64,000 nucleotides of DNA, taken from DASSUW01 sp963740605 (GTDB lineage: Bacteria; Actinomycetota; Thermoleophilia; Solirubrobacterales; Solirubrobacteraceae). Of the stretch, positions 34,938 to 44,160 are shown in pieces. The stretch lies in the NCBI GenBank assembly GCA_963740605.1, contig CAVUFC010000021.1, positions 248,001 to 312,000 of the forward strand, given 5' to 3'. Both the position numbers and the translations under genes were made by a program. Below the pieces are notes generated by a model. The model was not told the DNA's origin, ran no database searches, and worked only from the letters and a program-made list of their open reading frames with translations. Each line of letters starts with the position of its first letter. Within the stretch, counting starts at the first letter, position 1.

Positions 34938-36479
34938 TCAGCGGGCCCGGGCTGACGTCAGCTCGTGCTCGCCGGTGGCGGACCCGTTGCCGAGGATCGC
35001 CATCGCCGCGTTGCGGCCGGGGATCCCGGACACGCCGCCGCCGCGGCGCGCGCCCGCTCCCCCGATGAACACATTGGGGACGTCGGTCTCGGTGCCCCAG
35101 GTGCCCTCCTCGTCCTCGGCCTCGGCGAACGGCCAGGCGAGGTCGCGGTGGAAGATGTTGCCGCGCGGCAGGGCGAGCTCGGCCTCGAGGTCGAGCGGGG
35201 TCTTGAGCTCGAGGCACCTCGTTCCGTCGGCGGCCGTGAGCAGGCAGTCCTCGATCGGCTCGGCGAGGACCGAGTTCAGGGAGGCGAGCGTGGCGTCGAG
35301 CGCCGCTTCGGGACCCACGCCGCCCTCGAACAGCCGCGCCGGCGTGTGGAGTGCGAACAGCGTGAGGGTGTGGGCGTCGAGCGAGTCGGCGAGGATGCTG
35401 CGGTCGGTCAGCGAGTGGCAGTAGATCTCGCACGGCACGGGGGACGGCAAGTCGCCCGCAACGGCCGCCTCGAAGGCGGCGTCGAGCTGGGAGTAGGTCT
35501 CGTTCACGTGGAACGTGCCGGCGAACGCGTCCTCCGGCGCGACGGTCGAGTCGCGCAGCCGCGGGAGCCGCCGCAGCAGCATGTTGACCTTGAGCTGGGC
35601 CCCCTCCGGTCGCTTCGAGACCGGGCGGCCCAGCAGCCCGTCGAGCACCGCCGGCGCGCAGCCCGCGACCACGTGCCGGCAGGACACCGTGCGATCGGCG
35701 AGGCGGACTCCGGCAGCGCGCCCGTCGGCCTCGATGGCGCTGACCTCGGCGTTGGTCACCAGCTCGGCGCCGGCAGCCGACGCGCAGCGCGCCAGCTCGC
35801 CGGTCAGCGCTCCCATCCCGCCTACGGGCACATCCCACGCCCCGGTCCCGTTGCCGATCACGTGGTAGAGGAAGCAGCGGTTCTGGCGCAGGTCGGCGTC
35901 GTGCGCGCCCGCGAACGTGCCGATCAGGGCGTCGGTCAGCACGATCCCGCGCAGCAGGTCGTCATCGAATACGCGCTCGATCGTCTCGCCGATCGGGCGC
36001 TCGAACAACGCCTCCCAGATCTCGCGGTCACCGACCCGCCGCTCGAGCTCCTCGCGCGCGACCAGCGGGTCGAGCATCGTCGGGAACACCACCCGCGCCA
36101 CGCGCACGAGCCGCTCGTAGAACGCCTGCCACGTATCGAAGGCGTCGCCCATCGACGCGCGCGTCGTCGCCGGGTCGCTGACCAGCACGCCGCGGTCGGT
36201 GCCCGGCACCGGTGTGTACGAGGAGACCCGCCGGGGCCGGACCGAGAACGCCAGCCCGAGCTCGTCGACGATCGCCCGCGGCAGCAGGCTGACGAGGTAC
36301 GAGTAGCGCGACAGCCGGGCGTCCACGCCCGCGAATGGCGCCTCGGACACCGCCGCGCCGCCGACGTGGTCGGACCGCTCCGCCACCAGGACCGACTTCC
36401 CCGCTCGCGCCAGATACGCCGCTGCCACCAGGCCGTTGTGGCCGCCTCCGACCACGACGACGTCGTAGCGGCGCTTCAT
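34938..36479 (-). CDS. NAD(P)/FAD-dependent oxidoreductase, phytoene desaturase/PYROXD2-like
   Basis: A 513-residue flavoprotein starting MKRRYDVVVVGGGHNGLVAA, a dinucleotide-binding GxGxxG-type motif. It continues with LLPRAIVDELGLAF and, near residue 235, GGMGALTGELARCASAAGAEL, the second FAD-contact region of phytoene-desaturase relatives. The C-terminus carries the FAD-closing stretch NVFIGGAGARRGGGVSGIPG. No carotenoid gene is nearby, so a specific substrate is not inferred. It overlaps the upstream phosphatase gene by 4 bases, forming an operon. Confidence 0.9.
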   Translation of the reverse strand: MKRRYDVVVVGGGHNGLVAAAYLARAGKSVLVAERSDHVGGAAVSEAPFAGVDARLSRYSYLVSLLPRAIVDELGLAFSVRPRRVSSYTPVPGTDRGVLVSDPATTRASMGDAFDTWQAFYERLVRVARVVFPTMLDPLVAREELERRVGDREIWEALFERPIGETIERVFDDDLLRGIVLTDALIGTFAGAHDADLRQNRCFLYHVIGNGTGAWDVPVGGMGALTGELARCASAAGAELVTNAEVSAIEADGRAAGVRLADRTVSCRHVVAGCAPAVLDGLLGRPVSKRPEGAQLKVNMLLRRLPRLRDSTVAPEDAFAGTFHVNETYSQLDAAFEAAVAGDLPSPVPCEIYCHSLTDRSILADSLDAHTLTLFALHTPARLFEGGVGPEAALDATLASLNSVLAEPIEDCLLTAADGTRCLELKTPLDLEAELALPRGNIFHRDLAWPFAEAEDEEGTWGTETDVPNVFIGGAGARRGGGVSGIPGRNAAMAILGNGSATGEHELTSARAR

Positions 36480-38485
36480 GCGGCGGCCGCGTGCAGGCCG
36501 AGGAACTGCAGCACCAGCATCGCGCGGTCGTCGAGCGTCGCGCCGGCCTGGAAGTCGCGCAGCGACCGGTCGATCTCGGCGAGCATCGCGATCGGCCCGT
36601 CGGCCGCGCGCGTCATCGCCTCGCGCAGGCGCACCTCGCCGAAGCGCGCCGCATCGCCGGGGGTCTCGGTCACACCGTCGGTGTAGAAGAGCACGGTGTC
36701 GCCCGGACCCAGCGTCACGGTGCCCTCGGTCCAGTCCTCCGCGCCGTCGACCCCGAGCAGGACACCGTGGTTGCCGAACGGCTCCGGCGCGGCGCCCGGC
36801 TGCAGGAGCAGCGGCAGCGGATGGCCCGCGGACGCGACCGTCAGCCGCGCGCGGGCCCCGTCGTCGTGCACCAATGCGCACACCGCGGTCACCAGCGAGA
36901 GCCGCGACTGCTCGCGCAGCACCTGGTTCACGAGCGCCAGCACGCGCGTCGGCCTGGGATCGAAGCGCGCGGCCATCCGCGCCGAGTGGCGCACGAGCGA
37001 TGTCAGCGCGGCCGCCTCGATGCCCTTGCCGGTGACGTCGCCGAGCACGACGAGGTGGCCGCTGTCGACCGGCAGGATGTCGTAGAAGTCGCCGCCGACG
37101 TCGGCGCCCCGCTCGCCCGCCTGGTAGGCGGCGTGGATCGCCCAGCCCGGAAGGTCGGGCAGCCGGTCGGGCAGCAGACTGGCCTGCAGCGTGTGGGCGA
37201 CGCGCTCCTGCGCCTGGTAGAGCCGCGCGTTCTGCACCGCAGTCGCCGCGCGCAGCGCCAGGTCCTGCGCGAACAGCAGGTCGTCGTCGTCGAATGTCCG
37301 GCCGCTCTCGGCGGCGACGAACGTGATCGTGCCGAGCGTCTCGGCGCCGAGCCGCATCGGCACGGCCATCGCCGAGCGCATCCCGAGCCCGCGGATGATC
37401 CGCAGGTGCTCCTCGTCGCGCGCGCCCTGCTCGATCAGGTCCTCGGGGATCTCGCGGTACAGCTCGGCGGGACCGCCGCGCAGGATCGCGGGCACCCCGG
37501 TCGGCGCGTCCATGTCCGGCGGGTACTTGGCGCTGAGGTCGTGCGCCATCTGGACCTTTGCGGGATCGACGTGGGCGACGGCGACGTGCACGAGCTCGCC
37601 GTTGTCGTCGAGCATGTCGATGCCGCACCAGTCGGCGAGGCGCGGGACGATCATCCGCGCGACGCGCTCGAGCGTCGCCTCGTAGTCGAGCGACGAGGCG
37701 AGCAGCTGGCCGGCCTCGGCGAGGAAGCGCTGGCGCAGCTCGGCGTCCTTGGCGTCGGTGACGTCCTCGATGATGTTGATCGCCAGCCGGCCGCCGGACG
37801 GGTCATCGGTGAGGGTCGCCTTTGTGAGCAGCCAGAACGACTCGCCCGTGTCGCGCCGGACGCTGCGCGTGAGCAGCGTCGGCGTGTTCTCGCCCCGGAG
37901 GAGGCGGCGGCCGGGAAGGTCGTCGACGGTCACCGGAGTGCCGTCGTCCTTCGTGATCGTGAAGTGCGCGGCGAGGTCGCCGGGCTCGCTTGCCAGCACT
38001 TCCTCGACGCTCTCGCACCCGAGCAGCTTCGCGGCGGCCTCGTTCGCGTAGATCGTCTTCCCGCGCTCGTCGTGCACGGTGACGGCCTCACCGAGCGAGC
38101 CGAGGATCCCGTCGAGCCGCGCCTGCGTGGCGTCGAGGTCGCCCGCGAGCGCCTTGTTGCGCTCGGCCAGGCTCGTCGCGCGCTCACGGGCGCGTGCCGC
38201 GATCACCGCGAGCATTCCCACCAGCGCGTAGAACGCGATCCGGTATATCGCCTGGCCGGTGGTGGGCGTGGTATTCCAGAACAGGCTGCCGATGCCGACG
38301 AGGAACGCGACCACGGCTGTGATCGCGGTCTCGCGCTCGGTCCCGATGATCGCCAGCACGAACGTCACGAGCAGCGCGGCGCTTGAAATGACCAGGGCGG
38401 TGCTCTGGATCGCGATGTCGGCCACGGTGATCGCCGCCTGCAGCGCGAGCGCGATCCCGAGACGGGTGGAGGACGTAGCGCGCAT
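36476..38485 (-). CDS. PAS-GAF-PP2C (SpoIIE/RsbU-type) serine phosphatase with N-terminal membrane domain
   Basis: A 669-residue sensor phosphatase. Residues ~5-105 hold three or four hydrophobic helices. A coiled segment leads to a PAS domain (~118-250, GILGSLGEAVTVHDERGK), then GAF (~255-415, LGMRSAMAVPMRLGAETLGTI) and a PP2C domain (~435-665) with metal-binding motifs AGERGADVGGDFYD, VLGDVTGKGIEAA and LFYTDGVTE. Such proteins usually dephosphorylate anti-anti-sigma factors in partner-switching stress pathways; no RsbV/RsbW pair is in the window. Confidence 0.93.
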   Translation of the reverse strand: MRATSSTRLGIALALQAAITVADIAIQSTALVISSAALLVTFVLAIIGTERETAITAVVAFLVGIGSLFWNTTPTTGQAIYRIAFYALVGMLAVIAARARERATSLAERNKALAGDLDATQARLDGILGSLGEAVTVHDERGKTIYANEAAAKLLGCESVEEVLASEPGDLAAHFTITKDDGTPVTVDDLPGRRLLRGENTPTLLTRSVRRDTGESFWLLTKATLTDDPSGGRLAINIIEDVTDAKDAELRQRFLAEAGQLLASSLDYEATLERVARMIVPRLADWCGIDMLDDNGELVHVAVAHVDPAKVQMAHDLSAKYPPDMDAPTGVPAILRGGPAELYREIPEDLIEQGARDEEHLRIIRGLGMRSAMAVPMRLGAETLGTITFVAAESGRTFDDDDLLFAQDLALRAATAVQNARLYQAQERVAHTLQASLLPDRLPDLPGWAIHAAYQAGERGADVGGDFYDILPVDSGHLVVLGDVTGKGIEAAALTSLVRHSARMAARFDPRPTRVLALVNQVLREQSRLSLVTAVCALVHDDGARARLTVASAGHPLPLLLQPGAAPEPFGNHGVLLGVDGAEDWTEGTVTLGPGDTVLFYTDGVTETPGDAARFGEVRLREAMTRAADGPIAMLAEIDRSLRDFQAGATLDDRAMLVLQFLGLHAAAA

Positions 38486-38538
38486 GTGCCGTCTGCTGCG
38501 ATGCTAGTGGGGAAACCGGCCGTGGGTAGACAGACAGC

Positions 38539-39585
38539 ATGCGCGCACTGACCGTCATCCCGCTGAAATCCGGTACGGCAGCGGTGATCGACATGCCCGA
38601 TCCCGAGCCGGGGGCGAACGAGTTGCTGGTCGAGGGGATCGCGCTCGGCGTCTGCGGCACTGACCGCGAGATCATTGCCGGCGACTACGGCTGGGCACCG
38701 CCCGGCGAGGAGCGGCTGATCCTCGGCCACGAGTCGCTCGGCCGGGTGCTCGAAGCACCGGACGGGAGCGACTTCAGCAGGGGCGATCTCGTCGTCGGCG
38801 TCGTGCGGCGGCCCGATCCCGAGCCGTGCGGGGCCTGCGCGCACGGGCAGTTCGACTTCTGCCGCAACGGCCGCTACACCGAGCGCGGGATCAAGGACAT
38901 CCACGGCTACGGCTCCGAGCGCTGGACGGTCGAGGCCGGCTATGCGGTCAAGCTCGACCCGTCGCTCGAGTCGGTCGGGATGCTGATGGAGCCGACGACG
39001 ATCGTCGCCAAGGTGTGGGACCAGATCGAGCGGATCGGCAGCCGCGCGTACTTCGATCCCAAGTGCGCGCTGATCACCGGTGCCGGCCCGATCGGGCTGC
39101 TGGCGGCGCTGCTCGGCGTCCAGCGCGGGCTCGAGGTCCACGTGGTCGACCGCGCCCGCGGCGGCCCGAAGCCGCAGCTCGTCCACGGCCTAGGCGCGCA
39201 CTACCACTACACCGACGTCGAGACGGTCGCCAAGGACCTCAAGGCGGACATCATCGTGGAGGCCACGGGGGCGCCCGAGGTCGTGTTCGAGGCCATGGAG
39301 TACAACGCCGCGTTCGGGATCGTCTGCCTGGCCGGCGTGTCCCCGCGCGGGCGCAACCTGACGATCGACATCGGCGGCCTCAACCGCGACCTGGTGCTCG
39401 AGAACGACGTCGTGTTCGGGTCGGTCAACGCCAACCTCGACCACTACGCGCTCGCCGCCGAGGCGCTCGGCCGCGCCGACCGCGCCTGGCTCGAGAAGAT
39501 GGTCTCCCGCCGGGTCCCGCTCGAGGACTTCGAGGACGCGCTGGAGAAGCGCGACGACGATGTGAAGGTCGTCCTGGACCTCTGA
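38539..39585 (+). CDS. Zinc-dependent glucose 1-dehydrogenase-like (MDR family)
   Basis: A 348-residue medium-chain dehydrogenase resembling archaeal-type glucose dehydrogenases (NAD(P)-linked oxidation of glucose to gluconolactone). The catalytic zinc Cys is in GVCGTDREIIAGDYG, followed by ILGHESLGRVLE. The structural zinc site CGACAHGQFDFCRNG is present but differs from classical ADH. The Rossmann motif GAGPIGLLAALLG is at ~180. Specificity for glucose is inferred by family resemblance only. Confidence 0.85.
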   Translation: MRALTVIPLKSGTAAVIDMPDPEPGANELLVEGIALGVCGTDREIIAGDYGWAPPGEERLILGHESLGRVLEAPDGSDFSRGDLVVGVVRRPDPEPCGACAHGQFDFCRNGRYTERGIKDIHGYGSERWTVEAGYAVKLDPSLESVGMLMEPTTIVAKVWDQIERIGSRAYFDPKCALITGAGPIGLLAALLGVQRGLEVHVVDRARGGPKPQLVHGLGAHYHYTDVETVAKDLKADIIVEATGAPEVVFEAMEYNAAFGIVCLAGVSPRGRNLTIDIGGLNRDLVLENDVVFGSVNANLDHYALAAEALGRADRAWLEKMVSRRVPLEDFEDALEKRDDDVKVVLDL

Positions 39586-39598
39586 GACCATCGCCCGC

Positions 39599-40843
39599 GT
39601 GGCGGCGTGGCCGGGAGAGGAGATCGAGGAGCGGGCGGCGGAGATCGCGAGTGCGGCGGGCGTGCTGCTTCGGCGTTCGGCAGGCTGGCGCCACCGGCGT
39701 GTCGAGACGATCACCGTGCTCACGCACGAGCAGGTGCGGCGTCACGTGTCGGTCGACTTCACGGTGCCGGAGGAGTACCGCGAGAGCCTGCGGCTGTCGC
39801 GCGACGAGTACGTCGTGCCGCTCGCGCTGCTCGCCAAGCGGCCGCTTGTGCACTTCGACCTGCGCAACGAAGAGGGCCACTCGATCCCGCTGCTGACAGC
39901 GGATCAGAACCGGACGATCGGCCGCGAGCTCCTCTACCAGGCGCTCGACGCCGACCTCGAGGAGCAGGACGCCGACGCCGAGGCGCTGACGGCGGCGGAC
40001 GCGTTGATCGAGGCAGTGCTGGCCGACGATGTGCGGCAGCTGTCCGAGCAGATCGACGCGCTCGAGAACGATCGCGGCCTGGAGCCACTGAGCGATTTCC
40101 GCGCGGCGGCCGACACGCTGTCGCGCAACTTCATCCTGTGGGCGATCGTGCGCGGCCTCGACCGCCGGCGCGTGTTCAAGTTCGCCCACGACGAGGGGTT
40201 CGCCCAGCGGCCGGCGCTCAGCCACTTCTACGCCACGCCGGGATGTACGCAGGCGGCCACCTTTCACGTCGAGGTGGCGGTGCCGCCGGGCCTGCGCGCC
40301 CGCTCGACCGACCTGTTCGACGACGCGACGGGCGCGCTCCTGCGGGCCGGCGCGCGCGACGCCGACCGGCCCGCGATCTACTTCGTCGCCGACCCACAGG
40401 TCGAGTTGCAGCGACCCGGACTGCTCGTCCAGTACGGGGCCGAGCGCTGGCGGTTCCTGGGGCCGGCGGCCCTCGTGGCGACGGTCATCTGCCTGCTCGT
40501 CGCCCTGCCGTGGCTGTTCGCCGACCTCCACGCCCTGGCCGCGAGCGCCGGTGCGGCGATCGGCCTCGTGCTCTCGACGTCGGCGGTGTTCTCCGCGCTC
40601 GTGCTGCGCACCGACGAGCACCCGCTACTGCGCGTGATGCTCGTGCGCTATCGGCTGCTGCTCGTCGCCTGCACGCTTGCGGCGCTATTCGCCGCCGCCG
40701 CGCTCGGCTTCCGCGCCAGGCCGTGGATCCTGGACAGCACGTGGGCGCTCGCTGCGGTTGTTTCCGCGCTTGCCGCCGGTATCCTGATCATCGAGACCGT
40801 TCGCGCCCCGTCCCTGCGACGCGGGCCACCACCACCGCCATGA
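39599..40843 (+). CDS. Membrane protein of unknown function
   Basis: A 414-residue protein from GTG 39599. Residues 1-280 are soluble and charged, with an acidic helix around 120-150 (LDADLEEQDADAEALTAAD). Four hydrophobic helices lie at the C-terminus (LVATVICLLVALPWLFADL, AAIGLVLSTSAVFSALVL, LLVACTLAALFAAAALGF, LAAVVSALAAGILIIETV). The soluble part includes FTVPEEYRESLRLSRDEYVVPLALLAKR. No family is recognised. It ends in an ATGA overlap with the 62-residue gene, so the two are coupled. Confidence 0.75.
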   Translation: MAAWPGEEIEERAAEIASAAGVLLRRSAGWRHRRVETITVLTHEQVRRHVSVDFTVPEEYRESLRLSRDEYVVPLALLAKRPLVHFDLRNEEGHSIPLLTADQNRTIGRELLYQALDADLEEQDADAEALTAADALIEAVLADDVRQLSEQIDALENDRGLEPLSDFRAAADTLSRNFILWAIVRGLDRRRVFKFAHDEGFAQRPALSHFYATPGCTQAATFHVEVAVPPGLRARSTDLFDDATGALLRAGARDADRPAIYFVADPQVELQRPGLLVQYGAERWRFLGPAALVATVICLLVALPWLFADLHALAASAGAAIGLVLSTSAVFSALVLRTDEHPLLRVMLVRYRLLLVACTLAALFAAAALGFRARPWILDSTWALAAVVSALAAGILIIETVRAPSLRRGPPPPP

Positions 40844-41028
40844 AACCGTTCTTCCTCCATCACAAGCCGGCCAAGGACCTGAAGGGCATCGCCTCGCGGG
40901 CGACGTTCATCCCGTCCGGCGAAGCCGCATGGCCGCGGATGCGCAGCACCCGCACGCTCGAGGAGAACCGCGCGGCGGCGGAACGCATCCGCCGCATCCG
41001 CGCTAACGGCGGTCAGCTGTCCACCTGA
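40840..41028 (+). CDS. Small protein translationally coupled to the membrane-protein gene
   Basis: A 62-residue basic protein: MKPFFLHHKPAKDLKGIASR, then ATFIPSGEAAWPRMRSTRTL and EENRAAAERIRRIRANGG. The ATG overlaps the upstream stop as ATGA, strong evidence that it is translated with the membrane protein. Its last 26 bases overlap the convergent acetoacetate-CoA ligase gene. Function unknown. Confidence 0.65.
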   Translation: MKPFFLHHKPAKDLKGIASRATFIPSGEAAWPRMRSTRTLEENRAAAERIRRIRANGGQLST

Positions 41029-42892
41029 CGAAGAAGTCCAGCGCCTCCGGGTTCTGCAGGGAGTCGCGGCTTGCGGCCTTCTCCGGGTCGGCGCCCATCA
41101 GGATGCGCTTGACCGGCAGCTCGAGCACCTTGCCCGAAAGCGTGCGCGGGATCTCGTTGACGGCCACGACCTCGTTCGGGACGTGGCGTGGCGAGCAGTC
41201 CTCGCGGATGCGCGTGGCGATCCGCTTGATCAGCGCGTCATCGAGCTCGCTGCCGTCGCGCAGGACCACGAACAGCGGCATCCAGTCCTCGCCGTCGCGC
41301 GGGATGTCTACGACGAGCGCGTCGGTGATCTCGTCGACGGCCAGCACGGCGCGGTAGATCTCGGCCGTGCCCATGCGGATGCCGCCGCGGTTGATCGTCG
41401 AGTCCGACCGGCCGCTGATGATCGCGGTGCCGCGGTCGGTGATCTCGATCCAGTCGCCGTGGCGCCAGATGCCGGGGTACATGTCGAAGTAGGACTCGCG
41501 GTAGCGCTCGCCGTCCGGGTCGTTCCAGAACCGCAGCGGCATCGACGGCATCGGCTCGGTGATCACGAGCTCGCCGACCGCGCCGATCAGCGGCTTGCCG
41601 TCGGGGTCCCAGGCCTCGACCGACGCCCCGAGCGAACGCGCCTGCAGCTCGCCCTCGTAGACCGGGACGAGCGGGCAGCCGCCGACGAACGCCGTGCACA
41701 GGTCAGTGCCGCCGCTGGTCGAGAACAGCCACGTGTCACTGCCGACGTGCTCATAGACCCAGCGGAACGCGTCCGGCGACAGCGGCGACCCCGTCGAACC
41801 GACCGCCCGCAGCTTGCTCAGGTCGCGGCCAGCGGCGGGCTCGACGCCGGCCTTCATGCAGCTCGCGATGTAGGCCGCGCTGGTGCCGAACGTCGTCACC
41901 CCGGCGCGGTCCGCGAGATCCCACAGCACGTTCATGTCGGGCTGGGCCGGGCTGCCGTCGTAGAGCACGATCGCCGCCTCGGTGAGCAGCCCCGAGGTGA
42001 GGAAGTTCCACATCATCCAGCCGGTCGTCGTAAACCAGAACAGCCGGTCGCCGGCCTGGGCGTCGACGTGCAGGTGGAGCTTCTTGAGGTGCTCGAGCAG
42101 GATGCCGCCCTGGCCCTGGACGATCGCCTTCGGCAGCCCGGTGGTGCCGGACGAGTACAGGACCCACAGCGGATGGTCGAACGGCAGGCGCTCGAACTCC
42201 AGCTCACCGGAGGGCTCGTCCGGCCAGCCGCTGCCGTCGAGATAGCCGAGCGTGACCACCTGCCCGCCGGTCTCGGCGGCGATCCGCGCGACCGTGTCGC
42301 GGCGATCGAAGTCGCGCCCGTTGTAGCGGTAGCCGTCGACGGCGAGCAGCACCTTGGGCTCGATCTGCGCGAACCGGTCGATCACCGAGCGCGGGCCGAA
42401 GTCGGGCGAGCAGCTCGACCAGACGGCGCCGATCGACGCGCATGCCAGGAACGCGGCGGTCGCCTCCGGGATGTTCGGCATGTAGGCCGCCACGCGGTCG
42501 CCGCGCTCGACTCCCAGCGCGCGCAGGCGCGCGATCATGCTCGCCGTCTGCCGGCGCAACTCACCCCAGGTCAGCTCGCTCAGCTCGCGCAGCTCGGAGG
42601 CGTGGACGATCGCGACCGCGTCGTCGTCCTTGCCGCCGAACAGGTGCTCGGCGTAGTTGACCTCGGCGCCCGGGAACCACTGGGCGCCCGGCATCGCACG
42701 CGACCCGAGCACCTGGTCGTAGCTCCCGGCGACGCCGAAGAAGTCCCAGATCGACGCCCAGAAGCCGTCGAGATCGTCGACCGACCACTGCCACAGCGAC
42801 GCGTAATCGTCGAATCCGCGCTCGCGCAGGTAGCGGGTCATCACGGCCCGCTCGACCAGCTCCCCGGGCGGCTCCCACAACAGCGTCGGCAT
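41003..42892 (-). CDS. Acetoacetate-CoA ligase
   Basis: A 629-residue ANL-family enzyme activating acetoacetate to acetoacetyl-CoA, a step in ketone-body or PHB use. The N-terminal region (LWQWSVDDLDGFWASIWDFF; ARAMPGAQWFPGAEVNYAEH-type) is the acetoacetyl-CoA synthetase signature. Also present are YSSGTTGLPKAIV, WFTTTGWMMWNFL, FSTSGGTDLCTAFVGG and the catalytic Lys in RTLSGKVLELPVK. Confidence 0.93.
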   Translation of the reverse strand: MPTLLWEPPGELVERAVMTRYLRERGFDDYASLWQWSVDDLDGFWASIWDFFGVAGSYDQVLGSRAMPGAQWFPGAEVNYAEHLFGGKDDDAVAIVHASELRELSELTWGELRRQTASMIARLRALGVERGDRVAAYMPNIPEATAAFLACASIGAVWSSCSPDFGPRSVIDRFAQIEPKVLLAVDGYRYNGRDFDRRDTVARIAAETGGQVVTLGYLDGSGWPDEPSGELEFERLPFDHPLWVLYSSGTTGLPKAIVQGQGGILLEHLKKLHLHVDAQAGDRLFWFTTTGWMMWNFLTSGLLTEAAIVLYDGSPAQPDMNVLWDLADRAGVTTFGTSAAYIASCMKAGVEPAAGRDLSKLRAVGSTGSPLSPDAFRWVYEHVGSDTWLFSTSGGTDLCTAFVGGCPLVPVYEGELQARSLGASVEAWDPDGKPLIGAVGELVITEPMPSMPLRFWNDPDGERYRESYFDMYPGIWRHGDWIEITDRGTAIISGRSDSTINRGGIRMGTAEIYRAVLAVDEITDALVVDIPRDGEDWMPLFVVLRDGSELDDALIKRIATRIREDCSPRHVPNEVVAVNEIPRTLSGKVLELPVKRILMGADPEKAASRDSLQNPEALDFFVRWTADRR

Positions 42893-42903
42893 CGCGCGGG
42901 ATC

Positions 42904-43638
42904 ATGGCAGCCATGCTGCGCACGGTGACCGCCACCCGCTACGTGACGCCCTTGCGCGAGGGCGGGTCGCTCCCCGCGATCGTGGAGGCGGACGACGACG
43001 GGCTCTATGTGCTCAAGTTCACCGGCGCGGGGCAGGGGCCGAAGGCGCTGGCGGCGGAGATCGTGGCGGGGGAGCTGGCTCGCGGCCTCAGGCTGCCGGT
43101 CCCGGAGCTGGTGCTCGTCAACGTCGACGCCGAGCTGGCCCGCGCCGAGCCCGACCCCGAGATCCAGGACCTGATCAACGCGAGCGTCGGCGTCAACCTC
43201 GGCCTCGACTTCTTGCCCGGCTCGCTCCCGTACTCGCCCGACCGGCCGCCCGCGCCGGATCTCGCGGCGGCGGTCGTGTGGCTCGACGCGCTGGTGGAGA
43301 ACGTCGATCGCACGCCGCGCAACCCGAACATGCTGCGCTGGCACGGCAACTTGTGGCTGATCGACCACGGTGCGTCGCTGTTCGTCCACCACGGCAGCGG
43401 CGACCCGCTGGCGGTGGCGCGGCGCCCGTTCCCGGCGATCCGCGACCACGTGCTCCTGCCCGCCGCAGGCTCGATCCTGGAGGCCGACGCGCGGCTGGCG
43501 CCGCGGGCCGACCCGGCAATGGCCGCCGCGCTCGTCCCGGACGCCTGGCGCGACGGCGCGCCGTACGCCGAGCATCTCCAGGCGCGGCTCGCGGAGCCGC
43601 GCGAGTGGGTACAGGAGGCCGACCGTGCCCGCCCGTGA
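42904..43638 (+). CDS. HipA-like kinase
   Basis: A 244-residue protein of the stand-alone HipA-like kinase group. Kinase-like features are LYVLKFTGAGQGPKALAAEI near the N-terminus (Lys for ATP), VWLDALVENVDRTPRNPNML (HRD-loop equivalent) and LWLIDHGASLFVHH (DFG equivalent with Asp). It is much shorter than the HipA toxin (~440). The start is 11 bases from the divergent ligase; ATG 42913 is an alternative. Its end overlaps the DUF3037 gene by 14 bases, and these two families are usually found together. Its target is unknown. Confidence 0.85.
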   Translation: MAAMLRTVTATRYVTPLREGGSLPAIVEADDDGLYVLKFTGAGQGPKALAAEIVAGELARGLRLPVPELVLVNVDAELARAEPDPEIQDLINASVGVNLGLDFLPGSLPYSPDRPPAPDLAAAVVWLDALVENVDRTPRNPNMLRWHGNLWLIDHGASLFVHHGSGDPLAVARRPFPAIRDHVLLPAAGSILEADARLAPRADPAMAAALVPDAWRDGAPYAEHLQARLAEPREWVQEADRARP

Positions 43639-44011
43639 GGACTTCCAGTACGCGATCCTGCGCGTGATCCCGCGGGTCGAGCGCGGGGAGTCCCTCAACG
43701 CGGGTGTCGTGCTGTTCTCCCGCCGCCACGGCTTCCTCGCCGCCCGCACCGAGCTCGACGCGGCGGCGCTCGCCGCGCTGTCGCCGGGCTGCGACCCCGC
43801 TGAGGTGCGCGCGCATCTGCAGACGCTGGCGCGCGTCGCGGCCGGCGATTCGGCCGGCGGCCCGATCGCCGCGATGGAGCCGTCGGAGCGCTTCCACTGG
43901 CTGACGGCGCCGTCGAGTACGATCGTTCAGGCGTCGCCGGTGCACACCGGGCTGACCGCGGACCCGGCCGCCGAGCTCGACCATCTGTTCACCACGCTGG
44001 TGCAGCGCTGA
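43625..44011 (+). CDS. DUF3037-family protein, partner of the HipA-like kinase
   Basis: A 128-residue protein from GTG 43625. It has the DUF3037 pattern FQYAILRVIPRVERGESLNA, then GVVLFSRRHGFLAARTELD and a C-terminal FHWLTAPSSTIVQASPVHTG. The function of the family is unknown. The 14-base overlap with the kinase gene implies coordinated synthesis; it could be a regulator or substrate of the kinase. Confidence 0.85.
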   Translation: MPAREDFQYAILRVIPRVERGESLNAGVVLFSRRHGFLAARTELDAAALAALSPGCDPAEVRAHLQTLARVAAGDSAGGPIAAMEPSERFHWLTAPSSTIVQASPVHTGLTADPAAELDHLFTTLVQR

Positions 44012-44160
44012 GGCGCTCGCCGAGCCCAACCATCTCGTCGCCGCGCTGATCGCGCGCAGCTCGGCGCAAGTTTCCGCCTTCCGGTGCGTTGTGGTGGTTG
44101 GGACGATAGGCGCGGCGCCGGCGACCGGCGGGCGCGAGCGCCGCGCCTGTCATCCTGGAT

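Noticed and set aside
33310..35838. 842-residue reverse-strand open frame across the sigma fusion and tRNA-Pro
   Set aside because: It crosses a certain tRNA and a sigma gene; no motif of its own.
36335..38386. 683-residue forward frame opposite the oxidoreductase and phosphatase genes
   Set aside because: Antisense shadow of PAS, GAF and PP2C domains.
42904..44011. Classical hipBA toxin-antitoxin module
   Set aside because: The kinase is far shorter than HipA and the partner is DUF3037, not an HTH HipB antitoxin.
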